Of a DNA stretch of 64,000 nt, positions 32,330-41,943 are shown piece by piece. Each line of letters begins with the position of its first letter. Position 1 is the first letter of the stretch. The position numbers and the translations under genes are program-made. The notes beneath the pieces were generated by a model. It saw nothing but the letters and a program-made list of their open reading frames with translations. It did not search any database and was not told the origin of the DNA. Source of the DNA: Kribbella solani (GTDB taxonomy: Bacteria > Actinomycetota > Actinomycetes > Propionibacteriales > Kribbellaceae); the NCBI RefSeq assembly GCF_014205295.1, contig NZ_JACHNF010000001.1, positions 1,364,001 through 1,428,000 of the forward strand, given 5' to 3'.

Positions 32330-34621
32330 TCAGGGCTGGGTGTTGGTTTGCAGCGGGTGCTTCGGTACGGCAACCCGTACCTTGGCCGCGCTCGTACCGG
32401 ATGGCACGGTGATGTCGCCGCGGGACACCCATTCGGTGATGTTCGCGACGATCGTCGCGACCGCCTGCTGTGAGGCCACGCTCGGCGCGGGCACTGTCCA
32501 GTTCGACGGGCAGCGCTGGACCAGGAAACAGCCGTACGCGAACGTCGAACCGTTCATGACGCGCGCGCCCGATGGAGCCGTGTACGCGGTCGCCTGCATC
32601 GGCGCGGGCCGCCCGTTCGTGTGGCAGATGCCGGTACCGCTGGCGATCGTGGTCAGTCCTGGCTGCTTGTAGAGGCCGGGCCAGACGTAGTCGATCTCGC
32701 CGGCGACGAAGCCGGGGATCTTGGTGCCGGACGCCAGGCCGGAGAACATCCAGCCGCTGCCAGTGGTCAGGTCGTTCCCCAGCACCGCACACGTGTAGTC
32801 CGCACCGAGCAGCGGCTGCGACGCGTACGCATCACCCAGGTACCGCCAGGTCGTCGAGTTGTACCCGTCGGTGTACCGGTCGATGTCCCACGTACGCCGG
32901 GTGCTGTCGGTGAAGGTGATCCGCCGGTACGAGGTGTTCGCGCCGAGGTTCGCAACGTTGACGCCCTTGCTGATCGCCTGACTCAACGCGGCTCGCATCG
33001 GCAACGAGAAGTACTCGTCGTGACCCGGCAGGAAGATCGTCCCGGCCCGCTGTGGCAGCTGCCCACCGAACTGGTCGAGGTCGTTGTCGGTCCAGTACGT
33101 GACGTCGAGGCCCTTCGACTCCGCCCAGAACACCAGCCCCTGCTCCAGCGAGAGGTACTGCCCGGATCCCTGGCCGTCACCGTATGGGCGGTCGAACGAC
33201 AGGCGACCCGATCCTCCGCTCAGGCTGCTGTAGAAGCTCACACCGCCGTAGCTGTTGTACGCCTCCCAGGTCGTGGTCGCCTGCTGGATCAGCAGCGCGT
33301 GCTTGGTCCCGGTGTCGTCGCGGACGGTCAGTGGCGCGTACGTAGCGGAGGTCCCGTCGCTGACCTTGAGCAGGTACGTGCCTGGCACCCAGTTCTTGTC
33401 GATCGGGATGCTCAACGTGTTCGTCCAGTTCACTGCCGTTGTCATCCGCAACGGATTGCCGCTGGACGACGTACCGCCGGTGGTCGGCGGCGGCTGGATG
33501 GTGGTCGGCACGTTGAGCTTCTGCCAGATCTCACGTGCGCCGAGACCGGCGTAGTACCCCATCCGGTACGCGGTGACGGTGACCGGGCTGCCCGGGGCGC
33601 CGACGCTGCCCGTACCGCCTGGGCTCACCCTGAGGTCGACGGTTTCACCACAGGTGGCCGACACCGCGGTCAGGTACGCGGCCAGTTGCCCGTTCATGGC
33701 AGTGGGAATGACCCAGTCGGCTGTTCCGGTGTCGGCGTTCTCGGCGGCTGTCGTCGGCCAATGGTCGGGGCAGCCGTTCGGGACGCCGGCGAACCCGCCC
33801 GCCGCCACGGCCGGCATTGCGGCAGGCGGCGCGATGAAGGCCGCGGTGCCGGAGCCGGAGCTCAGGACGACACCGGTCGAGGTGGTCGCGGACACGGACA
33901 GCGTCATGACGCCGCCGTACCTGGACAGCAGCACGTTGTTCACCGGGATGGCGAGCCGTGCGCCGAGATGGGCGTTGATCGGTGCCTTCGGCCGCCAGGT
34001 GGCGTACCCGCCGGCGACCGTGAGCGTGCCGTTGATGGTGGTCATCGCGCCGGTCGCGCCGGTCGGCAACTGCATCCGCACCGCGGTGAGCGCGCCGGCC
34101 CTGGTGATGGTGCCCTGGTACGTCAGGTTCGTCCGCTGCGCGGGGATCGGGTTCGTCGCCTGGATCGCGACGGACGCGGTGTACGTACGTAGCGGCTGCA
34201 GTACGCCGGCGCCGGAGGTCAGTGTCGCGCCGGTCGTACCGATGGTCCTGAAAGCGAGCGTCCACGGTCCGCCGGCCGGCAGCCGCAGCCCGTACAGCGG
34301 GATCGCGAGCCGGGCGCCGACGGCAACCTTCGTGGTCCGGGCCGGCCGCCAGCGCAGCACGGTCCGGCTCGCCGAGCTGACCGTGCCGTTGACCGACGTC
34401 ACCCGCCCGGTGCTGCCCGGCGGGATCGCCATCGTGATCTCGCGGATCGTGCCCGCTTTGAGCACGGTGGCGCGGTAGATGAGCGTTGTCGTCCCGTTCG
34501 ACGCCCGCGTCGCGGTGATGCTGACGGCAGCGCTCGCCGCGTCGGCGGGCCGATTGACGAACACGACGGTCGCGGCGGCGACGGCAAGCGTCAGCGCGGC
34601 GACCAGCAGTTTGCGGACCAT
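32330..34621 (-). CDS. Large secreted N,N-dimethylformamidase beta-like protein
   Basis: A 763-aa exported protein: signal peptide MVRKLLVAALTLAVAAATVVFV... cut near ADA, two repeated beta domains of about 120 residues (each ending with GARLAIP), then a catalytic-like region from about residue 285 with YRMGYYAGLGAREIW, NSYGGVSFY, FDRPYG, GHDEYFSLPMRAAL and GANTSYRRI. The last part matches the C-terminal domain of dimethylformamidase large subunits found in many secreted actinobacterial proteins. Substrate unknown. The ribosome-binding site is part of an eight-G run just before ATG 34621. A related lipoprotein is encoded at 46981-48540. Confidence 0.8.
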   Translation of the reverse strand: MVRKLLVAALTLAVAAATVVFVNRPADAASAAVSITATRASNGTTTLIYRATVLKAGTIREITMAIPPGSTGRVTSVNGTVSSASRTVLRWRPARTTKVAVGARLAIPLYGLRLPAGGPWTLAFRTIGTTGATLTSGAGVLQPLRTYTASVAIQATNPIPAQRTNLTYQGTITRAGALTAVRMQLPTGATGAMTTINGTLTVAGGYATWRPKAPINAHLGARLAIPVNNVLLSRYGGVMTLSVSATTSTGVVLSSGSGTAAFIAPPAAMPAVAAGGFAGVPNGCPDHWPTTAAENADTGTADWVIPTAMNGQLAAYLTAVSATCGETVDLRVSPGGTGSVGAPGSPVTVTAYRMGYYAGLGAREIWQKLNVPTTIQPPPTTGGTSSSGNPLRMTTAVNWTNTLSIPIDKNWVPGTYLLKVSDGTSATYAPLTVRDDTGTKHALLIQQATTTWEAYNSYGGVSFYSSLSGGSGRLSFDRPYGDGQGSGQYLSLEQGLVFWAESKGLDVTYWTDNDLDQFGGQLPQRAGTIFLPGHDEYFSLPMRAALSQAISKGVNVANLGANTSYRRITFTDSTRRTWDIDRYTDGYNSTTWRYLGDAYASQPLLGADYTCAVLGNDLTTGSGWMFSGLASGTKIPGFVAGEIDYVWPGLYKQPGLTTIASGTGICHTNGRPAPMQATAYTAPSGARVMNGSTFAYGCFLVQRCPSNWTVPAPSVASQQAVATIVANITEWVSRGDITVPSGTSAAKVRVAVPKHPLQTNTQP

Positions 34622-34888
34622 GGTTCCCCCCCCAGGCCGGTACTGAAGTCTTTCCCCTGCTTCGCAGCGTAGGAAGAGAATTCGGGTACTGGGGAGTTCG
34701 TTGCGAAGCGGTAATCAAACTGGCCCAGACCGCAACTGTCGGTGCCCGCGCGTGTCCGGATCGTGGCCGAAATCGCCGGAACTTCCACGGCAGATCGTGA
34801 GTTTGGAAGAATGGCCCGTCATCCGCGCAGAAAGGTGTTTCACCGTGTCGCCTGCTTGCTCGGCCGGTCGTGGATTGCTCGCCGGCGG

Positions 34889-35476
34889 ATGCTGACGACG
34901 GGTTGGGCCGTTGCCCTGACGGCCATTTTCGGGGGTACGGGCGCGTACTGCGTGGCGCGGCTGGCGACCCGGCGATGGGCCGGGATCGGGACGATCGTCG
35001 ACCTGAACCACGTGGCGATGAGCGTGGCGATGCTGGTGATGGTCTGGTGGCCGTCGTTCGGCGGGGGCACCTGGCCGCAGGTGGCGGTGTTCGCGGGCGT
35101 GGGCGTCGTGTTCGTACACCACCTGGCCGGATCCGAGACGATCGCGGCCAGGGCGGGCGCGCTCGCGCACGTGGTGATGAACGGCGGCATGGTGTGGATG
35201 CTGGTCGCGATGCCGGCGCTGATGGCCGCCGGTGGGATGGCCGGCCTGGACGCGATGGCCGGGATGCATCACGGCGGCGGCTCGGACGTTTCGTCCGGGG
35301 TGCAGGCCTGGGTGACGATGCTGACCTGGGATGTCGTCGTGGTGCTGGCGCTGGGCGCGGTGTGGTGGATCGTCCAGGCGGTGCGTACGCGTGGCCATCG
35401 GGTGCTGTGCGGATGTCACGGGTTGGCCTGCGCGGGGATGGCCGGAATGCTTGCATTGATGACGCCCGCACTGTGA
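34889..35476 (+). CDS. DUF5134 membrane protein
   Basis: A 195-aa membrane protein with about six helices and several His/Met-rich loops (DLNHVAMSVAMLVM, FVHHLAGSE, MAGMHHGGGS), features of the DUF5134 family often found in actinobacterial copper and cytochrome oxidase neighbourhoods. The frame is open up to 34742; ATG 34889 starts just before the first helix as in homologues, but ATG 34811 is possible. It precedes CopD-CtaG and CopA. The 267-bp spacer before it (34622-34888) holds the promoters for both directions and a spaced inverted repeat, GCTTCGCA near 34660 with TGCGAAGC near 34705. Confidence 0.7.
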   Translation: MLTTGWAVALTAIFGGTGAYCVARLATRRWAGIGTIVDLNHVAMSVAMLVMVWWPSFGGGTWPQVAVFAGVGVVFVHHLAGSETIAARAGALAHVVMNGGMVWMLVAMPALMAAGGMAGLDAMAGMHHGGGSDVSSGVQAWVTMLTWDVVVVLALGAVWWIVQAVRTRGHRVLCGCHGLACAGMAGMLALMTPAL

Positions 35477-35589
35477 GTCGGGACACGAGCGCGACGGGAA
35501 CTTGGGAGCTGGTTCGGTCGTACTTCCGGGTGGGCCTGTTGCCCGTGCCCGCTGCTGGACGTTTCGATAGGACACCTGGCTGATATGTC

Positions 35590-37671
35590 ATGACGATCCC
35601 CACCCGTTCGGTCACACCGGTGGAGCGGTCCTCGCGGCAGCCGCGCACTTGGCTGAAGTTGCTGCTGGTCCTGTTTGCCGTGCTCGCGATAGTGGTCGCG
35701 GTGGTGACGACGATTGTCATCGGGCCGGACAGCTACCTGCGGATCGCGCGGGATGATCCGGGGCGACTGACCAGTGTCCTCACGGTTGTGGTCCGGGCTG
35801 TCTGCGAGCTGGCCGCGCTGGTGACGGTAGGCGGACTGGCGTCCGCCGTGCTGGTCGGTCGGCAGCGGCCGGTCCGTGGCGGCGGTTCGAAGCGGCAGCT
35901 GGAGGTGGCGGAGTGGTTCGAGCCGTTCGTCATCCGCCGGGCTGCCGCGACCTGGGCGATCAGTGCGGGCCTGCTGGTGCTGCTGGATGCGCTTGACTCC
36001 AACGGGCAGCCGTTGTCGCGGCTGGCGGATCTGTCGGCGGTCGGGTTCTCGATGTTCGGCGGCGACGCGGCGCGGGCGTGGATGGTTGCCTGTGCTGCCG
36101 CGATCGCCGCTTGGGTGACCGGGGCGCTGGCGGTGCGGTGGGTGACGTACGGCGTGGTGCTGGTGGTCGCGCTGCTGGGTTCGCTCGCGCCGGTAGTTGT
36201 CGGGCAGGTGCTGGTCGGGCCGAACCACGACTTCGGGAGTGACGCGGCGATCTACCAGACGGTAGCTGGGCAGGTGCTGTTCGGTCTGGTGGTGGTGCAG
36301 GCGCTGCGGATGGCTACTGGTCGGCGGGTGCGAGTGGGGGAGCGGCCCCGGTGGAAGCTGGTGGCGATCGCGCTGCCGGCGGTGACGGTGGTCGCCGAAG
36401 TGGTGCTGTTGTGGTTCAAGCTCGCCGGCTCGTCGCCAACCGCATCAGCCACCGGCTGGTTCGAACTGGTCCGCCTCGCAAGCCTGGTGATCATCTCGAT
36501 CGGTCTCTTCAGCTATTCACATGAATGGACGAAGGCCGGCGTATTGCTGGCTGTCGCGGGGATCGGGGTGTTTGTTGCGGCGGGGATCGCGATGACGCGG
36601 ATTCCGCCGCCGCAGTTCTTCGTGCCTACCTCGGTCAGCCAGATCTTCTTCGGCTTCGACCTGCCGGGCCGCCCGTCCTTCGGCACCCTGTTCGGCCAGT
36701 GGCGGCCCAACCTGTTGTTCGCCGTGGCCGCGGTCGTCGCGATCACCGGCTACCTGCTGGCCGCCCGCCGGGTCAGGCGTCGCGGCGAGCACTGGCCGGT
36801 GCTCCGGACCATCGCCTGGGTGATCGGCTGGGTGCTGATTGTCGTCGTCACCAGCTCCGGCCTCGGCAAGTACTCCGGCGCCGACTTCGCGATCCACATG
36901 GTCGTACACATGACTCTGTCGATGCTCGCACCGATTCCGCTCGTACTCGCGGGTCCGCTCACGCTCCTGCTCAGAGCGTTGCCGACGGCAAGAGACGGCC
37001 GGCCCGGCCCGTACGAGTGGATCACCGCCGGCCTGCACTCCCGCTTCCTGCGGGCCCTGTACCACCCGCTGCTCGTCTTCGTCCTGTACATCGGGTCGTA
37101 CTACGCGCTCTACCTCACCGGCGCCTTCGGTACGTTGATGAAGTTCCATTGGGCGCACCAACTGATGAACGTGCACTTCCTGCTGGTCGGGTGCCTGTAC
37201 TTCGGGCTGGTGATCGGGGTCGACCAGACGCCCCGCAAACTGCCGTCGCTGGCGAAACTCGGGTACATCATGGCCGCGATGCCGTTCCACGCGTTCTTCG
37301 GCGTGATCCTGATGTCCGGCGGGATCATCGGCGAGGAGTTCTACCAGCATCTCGATCTGCCCTGGGCGCGGGATCTCGCGGGGACGCAGCAGGCCGGTGG
37401 CGGGGTCGCGTGGGCCGGTGGTGAGATCCCGTTGCTGATCGTGGTGATCGTGCTCGCACTGCAATGGGCGATCCAGGACAAGAAGGAAGCGCGCCGCCTG
37501 GACCGGCACCTCGACTCCGGGCTGGACGATTCCCACGACGCGTACAACGCGATGCTCGCCCGCCTCGCCGAACGCGGCGGCGCCGAACGGACTGGGGCCG
37601 AGCGTGCCGGTGCCGAACGTGCCGGTGCCGAGCGTGCCGGTGCCGAGCGGAGCGGTAAGGATCTGACGTGA
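35590..37671 (+). CDS. CopD-CtaG fusion, copper import / cytochrome c oxidase assembly protein
   Basis: A 693-aa membrane protein with about fourteen helices. The N-terminal half (to about residue 320) looks like the CopD domain and the C-terminal half like the actinobacterial CtaG/caa3 assembly domain, with FAIHMVVHMTLSMLAPIPLVLAGP, ALYHPLLVFVLYIGSYYALYL, HWAHQLMNVHFLLVG and MPFHAFFGVILM carrying the conserved His and Met. It should deliver copper to the cytochrome oxidase CuB site. The C-terminus ends in five-residue AGAER repeats from 15-bp DNA units (about 37590-37655). Overlaps copA by 4 bp. Confidence 0.88.
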   Translation: MTIPTRSVTPVERSSRQPRTWLKLLLVLFAVLAIVVAVVTTIVIGPDSYLRIARDDPGRLTSVLTVVVRAVCELAALVTVGGLASAVLVGRQRPVRGGGSKRQLEVAEWFEPFVIRRAAATWAISAGLLVLLDALDSNGQPLSRLADLSAVGFSMFGGDAARAWMVACAAAIAAWVTGALAVRWVTYGVVLVVALLGSLAPVVVGQVLVGPNHDFGSDAAIYQTVAGQVLFGLVVVQALRMATGRRVRVGERPRWKLVAIALPAVTVVAEVVLLWFKLAGSSPTASATGWFELVRLASLVIISIGLFSYSHEWTKAGVLLAVAGIGVFVAAGIAMTRIPPPQFFVPTSVSQIFFGFDLPGRPSFGTLFGQWRPNLLFAVAAVVAITGYLLAARRVRRRGEHWPVLRTIAWVIGWVLIVVVTSSGLGKYSGADFAIHMVVHMTLSMLAPIPLVLAGPLTLLLRALPTARDGRPGPYEWITAGLHSRFLRALYHPLLVFVLYIGSYYALYLTGAFGTLMKFHWAHQLMNVHFLLVGCLYFGLVIGVDQTPRKLPSLAKLGYIMAAMPFHAFFGVILMSGGIIGEEFYQHLDLPWARDLAGTQQAGGGVAWAGGEIPLLIVVIVLALQWAIQDKKEARRLDRHLDSGLDDSHDAYNAMLARLAERGGAERTGAERAGAERAGAERAGAERSGKDLT

Positions 37672-39839
37672 GTCTGGTTGAGGAAAGTCCCGTCGGCACG
37701 CTCGAGCTCGCGGTCGACGGGATGACGTGCGCCGCCTGCGCGAACCGGGTCGAGCGCGCGCTGAACAAGCTCGACGACGTGACCGCGAGCGTCAACTACG
37801 CGACCGAGCGCGCCGTCGTCCACGGCAGCGGTCCCGAGCTCGCCGAGCGGGCCGTCGCCGCGGTGGTGAAGGCCGGCTATCAGGCCTCGGTGCGGGACAC
37901 CGAGGACGAGGGGGAGTGGACCCGGCGGTCGTTCGGCGACCGCGTTTCGGCCCTCCGGCGGCGGCTCGTGGTCGCGATGCTGCTGGCGATCCCCTTGATG
38001 GACGCGACGATCATGCTGGCGATGGTGCCGCGACTGCGGTTCCCCGGCTGGGAGTGGGTCTGCGTACTGCTCGCCGTCCCGATCGTCACCTGGGCCGCGT
38101 ACCCGTTCCATCGAGTGACGGTACGGAACCTCCGGCACGGCAGCGTCAGTATGGACACGCTGGTGTCGCTGGGGATCGCGGTGTCGTTCGGTTGGGCGGT
38201 GGTGTCGATCCCGTTCGGCGGTGGGAGTCTGTACCTGGATGTCGCCGCCGGGATGACCGTGTTCCAGCTGGCCGGACGGTACTTCGAGACCCGGTCGCGG
38301 CGGCAGGCGGCCGACGTGTTCGATGCCTTGAGCAACCTTGCCGCGCCGACCGCGCGGGTGCTCGTTGACGGTCAGGAACGCGAGGTGCCGACGGCGCAGG
38401 TACGCAAGGGCGATGTGGTCGTCGTGCGGGCCGGGGAGACCGTGCCGGTCGATGGGGTCGTGCTCGAAGGGACGGCGTCCGTCGACACGAGCGCGGTCAC
38501 GGGGGAGCCGGTGCCGCGGACAGCTGAACCCGGGCACGACGTGATCAGTGGCAGCATTACGCTCGACAACCGGTTGTTGCTGACCGCAACCGCAGTCGGG
38601 GCGAATACGCAGCTCGCGCAGATGGCTGTGCTCGCTGAGCGGGCGCAGGAACGCAAGGCGCGGATTCAGCACACGGTGGACCGGATCATCACGTGGTTCG
38701 TCCCCGCGGTCATTGCGCTCGCGGCTCTGGTCGCGGTCGCGTGGCTGGTGGCCGGCGCGAGCCCGCAGCGTGCGATCGGGGTTGGTGTCGCGGTTCTGGT
38801 GATCGCTTGTCCGTGCGCGCTGGGGCTGGCGACGCCGACGGCGCTGATGGTCGGGATCGGTCGAGGTGCGTCGCTGGGGATCCTGATCAAGGGTCAGGAC
38901 GCGCTGGAGGCGAGCGGCGTCATCGACACCGTGGTCCTGGACAAGACCGGCACGCTGACAACCGGCGAGATGACGGTGACTGGGGTCGACGGGGACGACG
39001 ACCTGCTGAGGTACGCGGCGTCGGTCGAGCAAGGCTCGGAGCACCCGATCGCCCGCGCGATCGAACGTGGTGCCGCCGGTCTGGACCTGCTCCCGGTCGA
39101 AAACTTCGAGACCCTCCCCGGCCTGGGCGCATCCGGTGTCGTGAACGGTCACCACGTCCTCGTCGGCAACGCCGCCCTGCTCGCAAGCCACGACATCACT
39201 CCAACCCAGCAGCCCGGGTTGGCTGGGCAGGGTGGGCGCGGTGTTGTGTATGTGGCGGTTGATGGGGTGTTTGCTGGGTCGATCGTGTTGTCCGACGACA
39301 TTCGGCCGAGTGCCCGTGAAGCGGTTGATGCGTTGCATGGTCAGGGGCTGCGGACGGTTCTGCTCACCGGTGACGACGCACCGGCTGCCCGGGCGGTCGC
39401 GGCAGGGCTTGGGATCGAGGATGTTCGGGCGAACGTGCTGCCCGCGGACAAGGCCGGTGTGATCGCCGAGCTGCAGGCCGATGGTCGTCGGGTCGCGATG
39501 GTCGGTGACGGCATCAACGACGCGGCCGCGCTTGCCACCGCGGACCTCGGCCTGGCCGTCGTCACCGGTACGGACATCGCGCTCAAGTCCGCGGACATCG
39601 TCCTGGTCCGCGACCACCTGGGCGTGATCCCGGACGCGATCGGCCTGGCCCGCAAGACCCGGCAGACCATCCACCGGAACCTGATCTGGGCGTTCGCGTA
39701 CAACGTGGCCGCGCTCCCGGTCGCCGCGGCCGGGCTGCTGAATCCGCTGATCGCGGCCGGCGCGATGGCGCTCTCCTCGCTGTTCGTCACCCACAACAGC
39801 CTCCGGCTCCGCGACTACGGCCGCCGACACGCTGAGTAG
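37668..39839 (+). CDS. copA: CopA-type copper-translocating P-type ATPase
   Basis: A 723-aa P1B ATPase. One N-terminal HMA domain with GMTCAAC (Cys21, Cys24); membrane CPC motif at residues 381-383 (IACPCALGLATPTA), the P1B-1 copper signature; phosphorylation site DKTGT at Asp425; HPIARAIE in the nucleotide domain; hinge GDGINDAAAL; and C-terminal YNVAALPVAAAGLLNP plus MALSSLFVTHNSLRL for the copper sites. Start GTG overlaps the CopD-CtaG stop. It exports Cu(I). Confidence 0.96.
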   Translation: MSLVEESPVGTLELAVDGMTCAACANRVERALNKLDDVTASVNYATERAVVHGSGPELAERAVAAVVKAGYQASVRDTEDEGEWTRRSFGDRVSALRRRLVVAMLLAIPLMDATIMLAMVPRLRFPGWEWVCVLLAVPIVTWAAYPFHRVTVRNLRHGSVSMDTLVSLGIAVSFGWAVVSIPFGGGSLYLDVAAGMTVFQLAGRYFETRSRRQAADVFDALSNLAAPTARVLVDGQEREVPTAQVRKGDVVVVRAGETVPVDGVVLEGTASVDTSAVTGEPVPRTAEPGHDVISGSITLDNRLLLTATAVGANTQLAQMAVLAERAQERKARIQHTVDRIITWFVPAVIALAALVAVAWLVAGASPQRAIGVGVAVLVIACPCALGLATPTALMVGIGRGASLGILIKGQDALEASGVIDTVVLDKTGTLTTGEMTVTGVDGDDDLLRYAASVEQGSEHPIARAIERGAAGLDLLPVENFETLPGLGASGVVNGHHVLVGNAALLASHDITPTQQPGLAGQGGRGVVYVAVDGVFAGSIVLSDDIRPSAREAVDALHGQGLRTVLLTGDDAPAARAVAAGLGIEDVRANVLPADKAGVIAELQADGRRVAMVGDGINDAAALATADLGLAVVTGTDIALKSADIVLVRDHLGVIPDAIGLARKTRQTIHRNLIWAFAYNVAALPVAAAGLLNPLIAAGAMALSSLFVTHNSLRLRDYGRRHAE

Positions 39840-39905
39840 GCGCGCGGCTCCCGGCCCGGCTACCTAGCATCGGAAGTGCTGTGCCGTCGAGCCGAGGAGC
39901 CCGTC

Positions 39906-41036
39906 GTGACCGCTGAACCAGTACCTGCCGGGACGACGAGCCGTACGTCGGCCGCGCGCGTACTCGTCGAGCTTGCCCACGAGCTGTTCGACACTCCGGC
40001 CACGGGTGCGCCCGTAGCCATCGACTACCGGGAAGAGCCGATCGGCGCGCTCGAAGGCGAGCGGGCCGAGTTCCTCCGGACACGGCTCGCGGACTGCCCG
40101 CCCTGGCTGGTGACAGCGGCGACGAACCGGATCACGTGGACCGACAGCGACGGCGTCTCCAACGTCGCTTACAGCGGGTCGCTGGGCCCGGTCGTGCCGA
40201 TCGTCGCCCGTGAGGCGACGCTGGCGTGGTGGCACAAACTGGACGCCGACCTGGCCGGCCGTACGGTCAACGACGCCAATCGTGACCTGCTCGCAGAGGT
40301 CACGACCGACAAGGTCCCACGCGAGATTCTGCGCAGTGGTGTCGAAGCCGCCGCCCGGGTGCTGGTGCAGCACGCGTACCTGGCCGACCGCACGCCGTAC
40401 GCCGATCCCGCGTCGTTCGCTGCCGTGCTACGCGACAGCGGGATCTTCACAACAGTCGCCGGTACGTGGCACTGGGGTTTGCAGGCGTCCACGTACCGAC
40501 GCGGTCTGATCCCCGTGCAGCTGATCTGCTTCGGCGGACGCGTCACGTACTCGGCCGACTCGGTCGCGGCGCTTCGGGTCATGAAGGACGCCCGGATCGC
40601 GGCCGCCCACACGACTGACAACCCTGACCCCAGCGCGGAGCAGTACGCGGCCCTGGAAGCCGGTGAGCACCCGCGCTGCCTGGCCCACCCGCCGCAGTTC
40701 TTCAACGGTCACCGCGTCAGCCTGCTGACCGCACTCGCCGCCGCGTACGTGGACACGTTCACGCGCTTGCTCGACGTCGTCACCCTGACCACCAGCACGC
40801 CAACCGAAACGGAGCTCAGCATGTCCGAAACATCCTTCGAGGTCCCGGACATGACCTGCCATCACTGCGTCAACACGATCACCAAGGCGGTCGCGGAGTT
40901 CGGCGTCGAAGCACCGACGTTCGACCTCGAGACCAAGCGGGTCGTGGCCACCTTCCCGACACCGGAGATCCGCGACCAGAGCTACTCGGCCATCCGCGCG
41001 CACGGCTACACGGTCGTACCCTCGGCGGCCGGCTGA
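39906..41036 (+). CDS. Unknown N-terminal domain fused in frame to a CopZ-like HMA domain
   Basis: A 376-aa open frame. GAGGAG before GTG 39906 supports this start. Residues 1-290 form a soluble, mostly helical domain that I do not recognise (core segments ATNRITWTDSDGVSNVAYSG, REATLAWWHKLDADL, TWHWGLQASTYRRGL, HPPQFFNGHRVSLLTAL). A short Thr-rich linker leads to Met306, and the rest is a complete 70-residue HMA domain with DMTCHHC (Cys318, Cys321). Met306 (base 40821) has its own GGAG site, so free CopZ may also be made. It lies just after copA, so a copper role is likely. The 3' end overlaps the convergent gtrA-like gene by 31 bp. Confidence 0.75.
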   Translation: MTAEPVPAGTTSRTSAARVLVELAHELFDTPATGAPVAIDYREEPIGALEGERAEFLRTRLADCPPWLVTAATNRITWTDSDGVSNVAYSGSLGPVVPIVAREATLAWWHKLDADLAGRTVNDANRDLLAEVTTDKVPREILRSGVEAAARVLVQHAYLADRTPYADPASFAAVLRDSGIFTTVAGTWHWGLQASTYRRGLIPVQLICFGGRVTYSADSVAALRVMKDARIAAAHTTDNPDPSAEQYAALEAGEHPRCLAHPPQFFNGHRVSLLTALAAAYVDTFTRLLDVVTLTTSTPTETELSMSETSFEVPDMTCHHCVNTITKAVAEFGVEAPTFDLETKRVVATFPTPEIRDQSYSAIRAHGYTVVPSAAG

Positions 41037-41407
41037 CGGTCGCGGAACACCAGCCAGCGCATCGCGCAGTACATGAACACGCCTTCGCAGAGCCCGGCCA
41101 GGATGCGCGACAGGTGGTACTCGAGGCCGAGGTACGACAACCCGGCGCCGAGGCCGAGGATCAGCACCAGATAGTTGACAATGACAACGATCACGTACGT
41201 ACCGAGCTGCGGGCCGACCGGTGCATGTGAACGGAAGTTGAACGCCCGGTTGAGTACGTAGCTCAGCCCGAACGCGCAGCAGTACGCGACCGTGATCGCG
41301 AGCCAGAGCGGTACGTGCAAGCCGGACCGAAGTGTGGTGAGCAAGCCGAGATCCACGCCGAACGTGAACCCGTTGATCAACGCGAACCCGAGCAGATTGG
41401 GCGGCAC
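41006..41407 (-). CDS. GtrA-family membrane protein
   Basis: A 133-aa protein with four helices: FALINGFTFGVDLGLLTTL, VAYCCAFGLSYVLNRAFNF (the family's conserved SYxLNRxFTF) and a basic C-terminal MRWLVFRDR. GtrA proteins are thought to move undecaprenyl-linked sugars across the membrane. Its 3' end runs 31 bp into the convergent copper-domain gene. Confidence 0.85.
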   Translation of the reverse strand: MPPNLLGFALINGFTFGVDLGLLTTLRSGLHVPLWLAITVAYCCAFGLSYVLNRAFNFRSHAPVGPQLGTYVIVVIVNYLVLILGLGAGLSYLGLEYHLSRILAGLCEGVFMYCAMRWLVFRDRQPAAEGTTV

Positions 41408-41463
41408 ACCAGGAGAGTGTGCCAGGCCACCGGTTGCGTCAGTTGGCTAGGGTTGGCGTCGAG

Positions 41464-41847
41464 ATGAACGGACTCCGGTGGCTGATGACGCGTGCGGCGG
41501 TGCTGCTCGCTGCTCTGGTCGCGGTGTGCGCGTTTCACGGCGCGGCCTCGGAGCCGGCCGGTGCCGGGGCGGTCGCGGGGCAGAGTGCCGCGGTCCAGCT
41601 CGTCGGGCCGTTGCACGTGGACCTGAGCGAGGTGCCGTCCACGGCGTCGGAGGTCGAGCAGCACGCTCATCTGCTGTTCGTCGTACTGGTGGGCGCCTCG
41701 ATGGCGCTCGGATTGGTGCTGGCGGCCAAAGCGTTGCGCCTGGTCGCGTACGTGCTGGCGCGGCAACGTCCGTCGCCGCGCATCACTGCCGGACCGGCCT
41801 GGTCCGCAGGTCCTTCGCTGGCTGAACTCTGCGTGGTGCGCAGGTAG
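41464..41847 (+). CDS. Small membrane protein (DUF6153-like)
   Basis: A 127-aa protein with an N-terminal signal/anchor helix (about 9-25), a loop containing EVEQHAHLLFV, a second helix near 72-95 and a basic tail. The layout resembles short DUF6153-type actinobacterial proteins found near copper and redox genes; the match is from memory and uncertain. TAGGGT lies 9 nt before ATG 41464 and no Shine-Dalgarno is seen, so a leaderless or near-leaderless transcript is likely. Confidence 0.5.
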   Translation: MNGLRWLMTRAAVLLAALVAVCAFHGAASEPAGAGAVAGQSAAVQLVGPLHVDLSEVPSTASEVEQHAHLLFVVLVGASMALGLVLAAKALRLVAYVLARQRPSPRITAGPAWSAGPSLAELCVVRR

Positions 41848-41943
41848 GCCGACGCATGTCTCGAGTGGCTGAGCTCAACGAGCTTTCGGCCACCACTGAT
41901 TCATGTCTCGTCGGTTTCCCCTTTCAGCAAAGGACAGCAGGAT

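Noticed and set aside
37341..39830. An 829-codon minus-strand open frame over copA
   Set aside because: CopA on the plus strand has every P-type ATPase motif; the antisense translation has none.
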